Below are positions 1-5,882 of a stretch of 12,414 nucleotides of DNA, in pieces. This DNA is from Fimenecus sp964457415 (GTDB taxonomy: Bacteria; Bacillota; Clostridia; Oscillospirales; Acutalibacteraceae), in contig CAYWFB010000049.1 in the NCBI GenBank assembly GCA_964457415.1, positions 1 through 12,414 of the forward strand. Reading direction: 5' to 3'. Position numbers and translations under genes: made by a program. The first letter of the stretch is position 1; the number at the start of each line of letters is the position of its first letter. The notes under the pieces are model-generated. The model was not told the origin of the DNA. It worked only from the letters and a program-made list of their open reading frames with translations, and made no database searches.

Positions 1-1
1 G

Positions 2-55
2 GTTGTTTCAATTGAGGCTATGAAACGGGAATACGGTAATATTACCAATCGGTAA
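2..55 (+). CDS. C-terminal end of an unidentified upstream gene (partial)
   Basis: An open frame enters from the left edge and reads VVSIEAMKREYGNITNR before a TAA stop. Its 5' part is outside the window. The 17 residues are too few to assign a family. The frame lies on the same strand as tgt and ends 69 bp before it, so the two genes could be co-transcribed. It is also possible that the frame is open by chance. Confidence 0.35.
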   Translation, partial: VVSIEAMKREYGNITNR

Positions 56-85
56 AAGAAATTACCAATTGTCACATATCCCGTA
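24..85 (+). other. Possible structured leader ahead of tgt with repeated ATTACCAAT
   Basis: ACGGGA (24-29) can pair with TCCCGT (80-85). Inside it are the 12-nt palindrome GGTAATATTACC (35-46), a short hairpin GGTAA/TTACC (51-55 with 62-66, 6-nt loop), and two direct copies of ATTACCAAT (41-49 and 61-69). No T-run follows, so it is not an intrinsic terminator. The 5' half overlaps the end of the preceding reading frame. It may be an RNA structure in the tgt leader or coincidence. Confidence 0.25.
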
Positions 86-124
86 AACTTCGGCGATTGT
101 ATGTTTATTTATTAAGGAGATTTT

Positions 125-1255
125 ATGTATAAACTTATCAAAAAGAATGGAAATGCTCGTCGTGGCGAATTCCATACAGTTCACGGAACGGTACAGACAC
201 CCGCATTTATGAATGTCGCTACCCAAGGTGCAATTAAAGGCGGTGTTTCTGCCTATGATTTAAAGGATATTAATTGTCAGGTACAGTTGTGTAACACATA
301 TCATTTACATCTGCGCCCTACTGATACACTTGTAAGAGAAATGGGCGGTCTTCATAAATTCACAGGTTGGGAAGGTCCAATTCTTACTGATAGCGGTGGA
401 TTTCAGGTGTTTTCCCTTGCGTCTTTGAGAAAAATAAAAGAAGAAGGCGTATATTTTTCTTCTCATATTGATGGTCATAAAATTTTTATGGGTCCTGAGG
501 AGAGTATGCAAATTCAGTCAAATCTCGGTTCAACAATAGCGATGGCATTTGACGAATGTGTCGAAAATCCTGCAAAATATGAATATTCAAAACAATCTTG
601 TGAAAGAACAACGAGATGGCTTGTTCGATGCAAAGCGGAAATGGAAAGGCTCAACTCTTTGCCTGATACTATCAATAAAAATCAGTTGCTTTTTGGTATA
701 AATCAGGGCTGTACCTTTGAAGATCTACGCATTGAGCACATGAAAGAAATTGCTAAATTAGACCTTGATGGCTATGCAATCGGTGGCCTTGCTGTTGGTG
801 AGCCAAAAGAGGATATGTACCGTATCATTACTGCGGTTGAGCCATATATGCCTGCGGATAAAATCCGTTATCTTATGGGCGTTGGAACACCCGGTAATAT
901 TCTTGAAGGAGTTAGAAGGGGAGTTGACCTTTTCGATTGCGTAATGCCAAGCAGAAATGCGCGTCATGGTCATCTTTTCACTGATAGTGGAATTATTAAT
1001 ATTAATAATAAAAAATATGAAAAAGATGAGTTGCCAATTGACCCGAAATGCAATTGTCCCACTTGTCAGAAATATTCACGTTCATATATAAGGCACCTTT
1101 TTAAAGCGCAGGAAATTCTTGCAATGCGACTTTGCGTTATGCATAATCTTTATTTCTATAATAACCTTATGACAAGAATACGCGAAGCCCTTGATAATGA
1201 TACATTTGAAGAGTTTTATAGTGAGTATGTTGATAAACTTGATACTCGTATTTAA
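125..1255 (+). CDS. tgt: Queuine/preQ1 tRNA-guanine transglycosylase
   Basis: This cytosolic enzyme exchanges guanine-34 in the anticodon of Asp, Asn, His and Tyr tRNAs for preQ1 in queuosine synthesis. The 376-aa length is normal for the bacterial family. The general-acid motif ILTDSGGFQVFSL carries D89. The nucleophile motif DLFDCVMPSRNARHG has D271, with Ser where many members have Thr. The substrate-binding stretch GYAIGGLAVGEP spans about 216-227. The zinc site is complete: C309, C311 and C314 in CNCPTC, plus H340. The ATG start follows AAGGAGA (114-120) at good spacing. No clear terminator is seen after the stop, and yajC has its own promoter. Tgt beside yajC is a common bacterial arrangement. 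Confidence 0.97.
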   Translation: MYKLIKKNGNARRGEFHTVHGTVQTPAFMNVATQGAIKGGVSAYDLKDINCQVQLCNTYHLHLRPTDTLVREMGGLHKFTGWEGPILTDSGGFQVFSLASLRKIKEEGVYFSSHIDGHKIFMGPEESMQIQSNLGSTIAMAFDECVENPAKYEYSKQSCERTTRWLVRCKAEMERLNSLPDTINKNQLLFGINQGCTFEDLRIEHMKEIAKLDLDGYAIGGLAVGEPKEDMYRIITAVEPYMPADKIRYLMGVGTPGNILEGVRRGVDLFDCVMPSRNARHGHLFTDSGIININNKKYEKDELPIDPKCNCPTCQKYSRSYIRHLFKAQEILAMRLCVMHNLYFYNNLMTRIREALDNDTFEEFYSEYVDKLDTRI

Positions 1256-1294
1256 TTAATATTTTTAAATAAATTGTAAATTTTTAAAAATGTG

Positions 1295-1323
1295 TTGCAA
1301 AATATGTAATATTTATGTATAAT
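1295..1323 (+). promoter_or_regulatory. Sigma-A-type promoter for yajC
   Basis: TTGCAA (1295-1300) and TATAAT (1318-1323) are separated by exactly 17 bp, in the gap between tgt and yajC. Transcription would start near 1330, about 35 nt before the yajC ATG. Confidence 0.75.
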
Positions 1324-1364
1324 ATTCGAGATTGAAAAAATAACAATTTTTGGAGGAAAACCAA

Positions 1365-1781
1365 ATGACAGAATTTTTAACTTTTGCTATGATGTCAGCA
1401 GGTACAGAAAATGAAGGCAATGGTGGCAGCATTACAATGATTATTATGATTGTTGCAATGTTTGCTCTTATGTATTTTACAACAATCAGACCTCAGAAAA
1501 AGCAGCAACAAAAAGAACAAGAAATCCGCGAAAGCACACAGATTGGTGACGAAATTACAACAATCGGTGGCATCTGTGGTAAAGTAGTTGCTGTTAAGGA
1601 TGACACAATCGTTATTGAAACAGGCTCTGATAGAGTAAAGATTAAATTCAAGAAATACGCTATCCAAACTAACCACACAGCTAACGAAAAAATTCAGGCA
1701 GAGCGTGATGCTGCAAGGGCCGAAATGGAAGCAAAAAGAGCTAAAAAGAAGAGCAAGAAGTCTAAAAAAGACGTAGAATAA
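1365..1781 (+). CDS. yajC: YajC, preprotein translocase accessory subunit
   Basis: YajC is a small inner-membrane protein that associates with the SecDF part of the Sec machinery. The product has 138 aa. A short N-terminal tail is followed by one hydrophobic segment (about residues 20-38, ITMIIMIVAMFALMYFTT), then the family signature IRPQKKQQQKEQ. A compact basic domain with GDEITTIGGICGKVVAV and the pattern DTIVIETG follows, and the tail is rich in Lys, Ala and Glu. The frame is open back to a TTG at 1350, but that lies inside the ribosome binding site. The ATG at 1365 has GGAGG (1352-1356) 8 nt upstream and is the better start. An intrinsic terminator follows directly. The yajC next to tgt order supports the call. 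Confidence 0.95.
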   Translation: MTEFLTFAMMSAGTENEGNGGSITMIIMIVAMFALMYFTTIRPQKKQQQKEQEIRESTQIGDEITTIGGICGKVVAVKDDTIVIETGSDRVKIKFKKYAIQTNHTANEKIQAERDAARAEMEAKRAKKKSKKSKKDVE

Positions 1782-1803
1782 TTCGGTTATAATAAACGAG
1801 ATT

Positions 1804-1839
1804 CCCTCATATTCTTTATTGAATGTGAGGGATTTTTTT
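1804..1839 (+). terminator. Intrinsic terminator after yajC
   Basis: CCCTCATATTC (1804-1814) pairs with GAATGTGAGGG (1821-1831) over 11 bp with one G-U pair and a TTTATT loop. ATTTTTTT follows. The ATG of the next gene sits right at the end of the T-run. Confidence 0.9.
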
Positions 1840-2253
1840 ATGCGCAAAAAAGTGTTAAAACGGAATAAAGATATGTCTGTAACGACAAAAAATGTAATAG
1901 GTATTATTGTATCCGCAGTTATTGGTGCAATAATAAGTATTATTCTTTCTTTGATTTTTTCGTATGCTTTTGCTAATGCTGAAACCTTGTCAAATTCAGT
2001 TAGTGCGATTTTCATTGCCTGTATTATGCTTGGAGGATTTTTCTGCGGTTTATTTTCCTCGAGATTAACTGCATTCAAGGGAATAGTTTCAGGTGTACTG
2101 TCGTCAATTTTATATTTGATTATAATAACAATTGTTATGCTCTTTTTTGTTGACGGTAGACTTTCTGCTAATACATTATTTTTATATATTGGCATTATCA
2201 TTGTAGGCGTTATTGGTGGTATTTGTGGGGCTAATGTCAAGAGAAAAAAATAA
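1840..2253 (+). CDS. TIGR04086/YrzE-like small membrane protein
   Basis: The product is a four-helix membrane protein of 137 aa. A basic N-terminus is followed by hydrophobic segments at about residues 18-42, 55-73, 80-102 and 111-132, ending in the basic tail NVKRKK. Glycine-rich helices such as GIIVSAVIGAIISIILS and GGFFCGLFSSR, and the position just after yajC, match the TIGR04086 family of Firmicutes (B. subtilis YrzE also lies near yajC). Its function is unknown. The frame extends to a TTG at 1819, but that is inside the terminator hairpin. The ATG at 1840 uses GAGG within the 3' arm of that hairpin as its only nearby Shine-Dalgarno. ATG 1873, behind GGA (1862-1864), is a realistic alternative and would give 126 aa. 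Confidence 0.7.
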   Translation: MRKKVLKRNKDMSVTTKNVIGIIVSAVIGAIISIILSLIFSYAFANAETLSNSVSAIFIACIMLGGFFCGLFSSRLTAFKGIVSGVLSSILYLIIITIVMLFFVDGRLSANTLFLYIGIIIVGVIGGICGANVKRKK

Positions 2254-2271
2254 ACGAAAAGGAAGATGTAT

Positions 2272-2922
2272 ATGACAAAGGTTATAACATTACGCAAAAA
2301 GAAAAATAGCTATGTAAAGCCTGAAAAAACAAAAAGAAATTTTGCTTCGGATTTATTGAATGAAAAAAATAGAGTTTTACTACTGATTATATCCATTATT
2401 TCAATATTAGCTGGTGCACTTATATATAGATTTTTTCCGAATAATGAAATTGCATCAGAAATTGATATAATGTTAAAATCATTTAATTCTGCAGATTTTA
2501 TACAAATTTTTTTATTGTTTTTTCAGGCTGATTTAATATTTATATTAATATCATTTTTCATTGGAACAAGTTATATCGGTGCAGTATTATCACCTTTGCC
2601 AATTATTTTAAAATGCATTTTTATTGGTTATCAAAGTGGATATTTATATAATGAATTTGAACTTAAAGGTGTACTTTTTTGCCTTGTTTTGCTGTATCCT
2701 TGCTATGTAATAACAACAGCATCGTTAATTTTTGCCTGTGACGAAAGTATTTATATGAGCCGTTATCTTTATAGTGCAATAACAAATAAAAATACAGCCA
2801 ACAATATATCCGTAAGGCTGTATTCATTAAGATATTTAATTTTGTTTGTAATAAACCTTGTTTGTATTGCAGTTAATTCTGCAATTGTCTGCTTTATCGC
2901 TCCTAAGATTAATCTTCTTTAA
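2272..2922 (+). CDS. SpoIIM-like (stage II sporulation protein M family) membrane protein
   Basis: This 216-aa integral membrane protein resembles the SpoIIM/DUF95 family. In spore-formers SpoIIM belongs to the DMP complex with SpoIID and SpoIIP that drives engulfment. A basic cytoplasmic N-terminus of about 35 residues precedes about five hydrophobic segments. The central block SFFIGTSYIGAVLSPLPI, then LKCIFIGYQSGYL and a KGVLFCLVLLYPCYV segment, follows the family pattern of a Gly-rich membrane core and a helix before the last membrane pair. A gene for a Xer recombinase lies next to it, as in B. subtilis spoIIM-xerD, though here the two converge. AAGGAAG (2258-2264) fits ATG 2272 better than ATG 2266, which is too close. 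The identity rests on pattern and context, so a divergent relative is possible. Confidence 0.7.
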   Translation: MTKVITLRKKKNSYVKPEKTKRNFASDLLNEKNRVLLLIISIISILAGALIYRFFPNNEIASEIDIMLKSFNSADFIQIFLLFFQADLIFILISFFIGTSYIGAVLSPLPIILKCIFIGYQSGYLYNEFELKGVLFCLVLLYPCYVITTASLIFACDESIYMSRYLYSAITNKNTANNISVRLYSLRYLILFVINLVCIAVNSAIVCFIAPKINLL

Positions 2923-3898
2923 CATCTGCCATTGTCACATTTGAAAGCGGATTAGCCTCGGATGCCTTTTTAAGCTGTTCATCAACGATATGAGTGTAAA
3001 TCTCTGTTGTGCCAAGGTTTTCGTGGCCTAAAATATCCTTTAGAACAAGCACATCAACATTACCGTGTTGATACATAAGTGTAGCCGCCGTATGACGCAG
3101 TTTATGCACTGAATAACCTTCAAGTCCGCATTTTTCCAACGCATTGTAAACGATATGCTGAACGGTTTTAGGGCTAATTCTTTTATTCCTGCTACTTAAA
3201 AACAGAGCATTTCTGTCAGATGCAGGAATACCGTCAACCGGTCTTACTGCCATGTACTGTGCGAAGGCCTCTAAACATGCGTTATTAAGATAAATTGTAC
3301 GTTCTTTATTACCTTTACCGGTTACACGCAATGTGTGGTCATCACGTACATCATTATAATTAAGACTAACAAGCTCTGATAAACGTAAACCGCAGTTCAA
3401 GAAAAAAACGATAATACAGTAGTCACGTTCCTTATGCTTACTGTCAATAGATTTTAATAATTTCAAGCTCTCTTCAAGTGTTAAATACTTGGGGAGAGAT
3501 TTTTTTAATTTTGGCGAGTCCAATACCTGCATAGGATTTTCATCAAGAATTCGTTTTTGTAGCGTAAGATATTTAAAGAATGTTCTTATAGTTGATACCT
3601 TACGGGCACGTGCAGCTTCCTGATTGTCGCGCTCATTCTTGCAATAAGAAAGAAAAGCATAAGCATCATTCAAAGTAATTGATTTAATGAATTCTTCATT
3701 AATATCTGTAATGTCAATCTCATTGAACTCAACAGAAGAGGGGACTAACCCACGGTAAAGCTTAATAAAGCGGAAGAACAACTTCAAATCAGAAGAATAT
3801 TCTTCTATGGTAAGTCCTGACTTATTTTTGATAACATCCATATACACTAAGAAATCTCTCAGTATTGGAGGAATACCTGTGTAATCAATATGTTTCAT
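2909..3898 (-). CDS. Xer-type tyrosine site-specific recombinase
   Basis: This 329-aa tyrosine recombinase has an N-terminal SAM-like core-binding domain (about 10-125) and a C-terminal catalytic domain (about 135-310). All catalytic residues are visible: R172 in CGLRLSEL, K195 in GKGNKER, H266 and R269 in HKLRHTAATL, H292 in LGHENLGTTEIYTH, and the nucleophile Y301. The conserved positions and the SpoIIM-like neighbour suggest the chromosomal XerC/XerD-type enzyme that resolves chromosome dimers. A phage or element integrase is less likely because no attachment site or element genes are nearby. Whether it is closer to XerC or XerD cannot be told by eye. ATG 3898 has GAGGTG just upstream. The 3' end overlaps the convergent SpoIIM-like gene by 14 bp. 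Confidence 0.93.
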   Translation of the reverse strand: MKHIDYTGIPPILRDFLVYMDVIKNKSGLTIEEYSSDLKLFFRFIKLYRGLVPSSVEFNEIDITDINEEFIKSITLNDAYAFLSYCKNERDNQEAARARKVSTIRTFFKYLTLQKRILDENPMQVLDSPKLKKSLPKYLTLEESLKLLKSIDSKHKERDYCIIVFFLNCGLRLSELVSLNYNDVRDDHTLRVTGKGNKERTIYLNNACLEAFAQYMAVRPVDGIPASDRNALFLSSRNKRISPKTVQHIVYNALEKCGLEGYSVHKLRHTAATLMYQHGNVDVLVLKDILGHENLGTTEIYTHIVDEQLKKASEANPLSNVTMADVKED

Positions 3899-3908
3899 AA
3901 TACACCTC

Positions 3909-3925
3909 TGTGAAACGGTTTCACA
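3909..3925. promoter_or_regulatory. 17-nt palindrome in the xer leader (possible operator)
   Basis: TGTGAAAC-G-GTTTCACA is a perfect 8-bp inverted repeat with a 1-nt centre. It lies between the predicted transcription start and the ribosome binding site of the recombinase gene. Its shape suits a LacI-family or similar dimeric repressor site. It is one base shorter between half-sites than the usual catabolite-responsive element. An RNA hairpin is unlikely to be the main role, since one centre base leaves no room for a normal loop. Confidence 0.5.
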
Positions 3926-3948
3926 AACACAGCGAATTTACTATAATT

Positions 3949-3977
3949 ATTATACATCAAAATACAGACTAAATCAA
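3949..3977 (-). promoter_or_regulatory. Sigma-A-type promoter for the xer recombinase
   Basis: Read on the - strand, TTGATT (3977-3972) and TATAAT (3954-3949) are 17 bp apart. The start would fall near 3942, giving a leader of about 44 nt that contains the palindrome at 3909-3925. Confidence 0.7.
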
Positions 3978-4388
3978 TTGCTTTTAATGAATAAGAAAGA
4001 TATGAGGTAGATGATATATTAAAAGCTATAAATTATCTTTATATTCAGAATTATAAATTAATCTATTAATTGAAGATTTAGATTGATAAATCAGATACAT
4101 TGTAATAATAAATCCTTTCAGTTTTTTTGAAATGATATAGAGTTCATTTTAAAAATTTCTATCGGATTGTAAATACATAAAAATCGTGAAAGAATAAATT
4201 TTTTATATAGTATTGAAGAAATGAACAAGTTAGATATAAAAAATTAATTTAAAAATTATTAGGAACGAACTATATAAAATCATTTCAATTAAAAACGTTT
4301 TTTATAAAGATACAATTATTCAACCATTATTAAATCTATAGGAAGTGACACGTGAACTTTAAAAACTCCCGGGAACCATATTTTCCGC
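3978..4388. other. AT-rich gene-free stretch
   Basis: No reading frame with a ribosome binding site and coding character was found on either strand. Stop codons are frequent in all frames and the sequence is almost entirely A and T. No convincing RNA gene, repeat array or attachment site was seen. It may be decayed gene material or a spacer between divergently regulated units. Confidence 0.5.
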
Positions 4389-4450
4389 ATTTTGTATCAT
4401 TGTTTTTGTTATTTTTGTCCCCTACTTGATACAAAATATTTATTTTGTAT
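4389..4450. promoter_or_regulatory. ATTTTGTAT/ATACAAAAT operator-like dyads
   Basis: ATACAAAATA (4429-4438) and TATTTTGTAT (4441-4450) form a perfect 10-bp inverted repeat with a TT centre. The element ATTTTGTATCA at 4389-4399 is a further inverted match to TGATACAAAAT (4427-4437). The main dyad fills the space between the -35 and -10 boxes of the promoter at 4426-4453, the usual position for a repressor site. Confidence 0.5.
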
Positions 4451-4453
4451 AAT
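4426..4453 (+). promoter_or_regulatory. Promoter for the interrupted small ORF at 4558
   Basis: TTGATA (4426-4431) and TATAAT (4448-4453) are separated by 16 bp on the + strand, about 105 bp upstream of a short reading frame with a strong ribosome binding site. The spacer is occupied by a 22-bp dyad. Confidence 0.6.
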
Positions 4454-4516
4454 TATAACTCAAGTTTTCGACAATGTCAACAAAATGGATAGGTTTTGAA
4501 CATTCCCCTATTAAAA

Positions 4517-4529
4517 ATACAAATTGTAT
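4517..4529. promoter_or_regulatory. Second related dyad ATACAA-A-TTGTAT
   Basis: A 6-1-6 inverted repeat whose half-sites match the outer part of the dyad at 4429-4450. It lies in the 5' leader of the small ORF, 28 bp before its ATG. It could be a second, weaker binding site for the same repressor. Confidence 0.4.
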
Positions 4530-4557
4530 AAAACTAATTATTAAAGGAGTTTTTTTA

Positions 4558-4650
4558 ATGAAAGACAAAGAAAAAATTAACAACATTATTTGATGTTTGC
4601 TTTTTGCATCGGCTGAATATGAGAATAATCTGATTAATTGTAAAGAATAA
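4558..4650 (+). pseudogene. Small ORF interrupted by an in-frame TGA
   Basis: ATG at 4558 follows AAAGGAG (4543-4549) with 8-nt spacing, one of the best ribosome binding sites in the window. The frame reads MKDKEKINNII, meets TGA at 4591, then continues CLLFASAEYENNLINCKE to TAA at 4648. The peptide after the stop looks like a normal amphipathic protein segment. A point mutation, for example from TGG, would explain the TGA, so this is probably a decayed small gene. Translation of the 11-codon peptide alone is also possible. The family was not recognised. Confidence 0.4.
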
Positions 4651-4656
4651 TTTTAG

Positions 4657-4791
4657 ATGTATAAAAACCTGACACGTACACAATTTTGGAATTATATAAA
4701 GCGCAATACAAGCTGGAGACATTTAAAGACTTATCAGCAAAAATTGAGAAAATCTTATTTGATTTTTGATACATACTCCCCTCTTATATAG
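4657..4791 (+). CDS. Hypothetical 44-residue ORF, possibly the tail of the same decayed gene
   Basis: The frame starts at ATG 4657 and encodes a basic, aromatic-rich peptide (for example TRTQFWNYIKRNTSWRHLK). It is in the same frame as the interrupted ORF ending at 4650, separated only by TTT TAG. No ribosome binding site precedes it. It could be a downstream fragment of the same broken gene or a chance frame. No family was recognised. Confidence 0.22.
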   Translation: MYKNLTRTQFWNYIKRNTSWRHLKTYQQKLRKSYLIFDTYSPLI

Positions 4792-4824
4792 AAAAACCTC
4801 TGCAGAAATATATCTACAGAGGTT
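4791..4824 (-). terminator. Terminator of the accessory operon
   Basis: AACCTCTG (4795-4802) pairs with CAGAGGTT (4817-4824). Three further pairs (AGA/TCT) follow after one mismatch, with an AATATA-type loop. On the - strand the stem runs into TTTTTC. It lies 4 bp beyond the stop of the decayed HTH gene, which fits the end of that operon. The T-run is short. Confidence 0.6.
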
Positions 4825-4827
4825 ATC

Positions 4828-5320
4828 TTATTTTAATTTCATTCTTATTTTTTCTAAATATGTTCTTACCGTTGAGGCGGATATATTCAGCTTTTCACCG
4901 ATTTCGGTGCTGTTGTATCCCTCCATTTTAAGCTCAACAATCCGTTTTTCGCGTTTTGATAGCTTATTAAAGTATGTTGAAGCTTCGACTTCCTTGGTAA
5001 AATCATAATTATCAGTATAGTTATATAATTCATCAAAGCAGCCACAAGTGTACCAATTTCAAGATTTTTGATAAAGCTTGCATCAACATCAACTTCGTTA
5101 GAGAAGAATTTTATCTTATCTTCGTCAAAATCCATTTCATAGACAAATTATCAGGAAGTGAAATATCCGAACTAAATTTCACACCATTAATTTTTACAAT
5201 TTTTCTACCTTTTGCAACATTAAGCTGCCCACCAACAGCCTCAAGATTAATTTTTGAAAATGCTTCCATAAATTCGGGCGAAGAATTTTCAGGCAGGATT
5301 AGTGTCGCATATAAAATATA
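4828..5320 (-). pseudogene. Frameshifted gene ending in a sigma-region-4-like HTH
   Basis: Three segments in three frames join into one protein. Segment 1 (about 5320-5136) reads ATLILPENSSPEF through ISLPDNLSMK. Segment 2 (from about 5135) reads MDFDEDKIKFFSNEV to GTLVAA. Segment 3 (to the TAA at 4828-4830) reads DELYNYTDNYDF and ends in LSKREKRIVELKMEGYN, STEIGEKLNISASTVRTYL and EKIRMKLK. That last part matches the sigma-70 region 4/LuxR-type helix-turn-helix. Each junction needs one lost base, in a short A-run and a short T-run respectively. The start is missing and segment 1 runs into the GrpB gene, so the 5' end also seems lost. The N-terminal domain was not recognised. It was probably a DNA-binding regulator. 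Confidence 0.7.
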
Positions 5321-5853
5321 TTAGCTTTCCTCAATGTGTTTACAATAAACGAATGCTTACCTGCAAGATATTTTTCTCTGCCCGGGTCAATGGGGTTATT
5401 TTCTGCGAGAGAAACCTTTATTCTCTCATATTCTTTAGCAACAGCAAGATTAGCGTTAAGATAATTTCTGAAATTAATGTAATCTGTCCATTCTTTACTA
5501 TCCGCTAATACAACATGAATAAAATGTGTTTGTAACTCCCCTGTACCGTCATAATAACTTCCGCAAGCAAAAAGCAACTGGTTTCTTATACTTACATTTG
5601 GTCTGTAATAGAATCCATTTTCAAGCAATTCATTTTCATATTTAAGAACATCATCAAAATTATCAACCGTAACAGCAATATCAATTATAGGTTTTGCTTT
5701 AATAGAATATATTGATGTACTGCCAACATGCTGAATATCTTTTGCAACAGAGCCTAAAATACTTTTTAATTTTGCTATTGTTCTTTGTGCTTCAAATTCC
5801 CATTCTTTTTCGTGAGCACAAAGCATAACGGTTCCTCGTTTAAGTCCCAGCAT
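5299..5853 (-). CDS. GrpB-family protein (nucleotidyltransferase fold)
   Basis: GrpB/UPF0157 proteins have a nucleotidyltransferase-like fold. Their substrates are mostly unknown; some members are fused to dephospho-CoA kinase. The 184-aa product shows the signature QHVGSTSIYSIKAKPIIDI (about 41-59), with the Gly-Ser and KPIIDIAV elements in place of the nucleotidyltransferase GS and DxD motifs. HFIHVV follows mid-protein. ATG 5853 behind AGAGGTG is preferred over the in-frame GTG at 5862, which falls inside that ribosome binding site. The last residues (NIFYMRH) overlap the open frame of the decayed HTH gene, so the C-terminus may have been altered by that decay. The gene lies 29 bp after the glycosylase gene in the same operon. 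Confidence 0.85.
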   Translation of the reverse strand: MLGLKRGTVMLCAHEKEWEFEAQRTIAKLKSILGSVAKDIQHVGSTSIYSIKAKPIIDIAVTVDNFDDVLKYENELLENGFYYRPNVSIRNQLLFACGSYYDGTGELQTHFIHVVLADSKEWTDYINFRNYLNANLAVAKEYERIKVSLAENNPIDPGREKYLAGKHSFIVNTLRKANIFYMRH

Positions 5854-5882
5854 CTTATTCACCTCTCATTTTATCATATCGT

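Noticed and set aside
1..124. preQ1 riboswitch upstream of tgt
   Set aside because: No C-rich loop with the matching A-rich tail pseudoknot is seen, and the region partly codes for the preceding gene's end.
1395..2297. 300-codon reading frame on the - strand
   Set aside because: It is antisense to yajC and the TIGR04086-like gene, runs through the terminator, and its composition is that of reverse-translated membrane-protein sequence.
3909..3925. Classical catabolite-responsive element
   Set aside because: The half-sites are one base closer than in the 14-bp consensus, so only a generic operator call is supported.
3931..3965. Possible dif-like site beside the Xer recombinase
   Set aside because: TTTACTATAATTATTATA resembles parts of dif arms, but the spacing between arms is wrong and the stretch is explained by the -10 region of the promoter.
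3978..4830. Integrated element or attachment site next to the tyrosine recombinase
   Set aside because: No tRNA gene, flanking direct repeats, excisionase or phage genes are visible; the recombinase looks like a chromosomal Xer.
4766..5008. 80-codon reading frame on the + strand
   Set aside because: It is antisense to the HTH pseudogene, whose - strand reading matches a known motif.
4887..5135. 82-codon frame on the - strand as an intact gene
   Set aside because: Only its first half carries the native protein. The second half reads the HTH region out of frame, so the locus is better described as a frameshifted gene.
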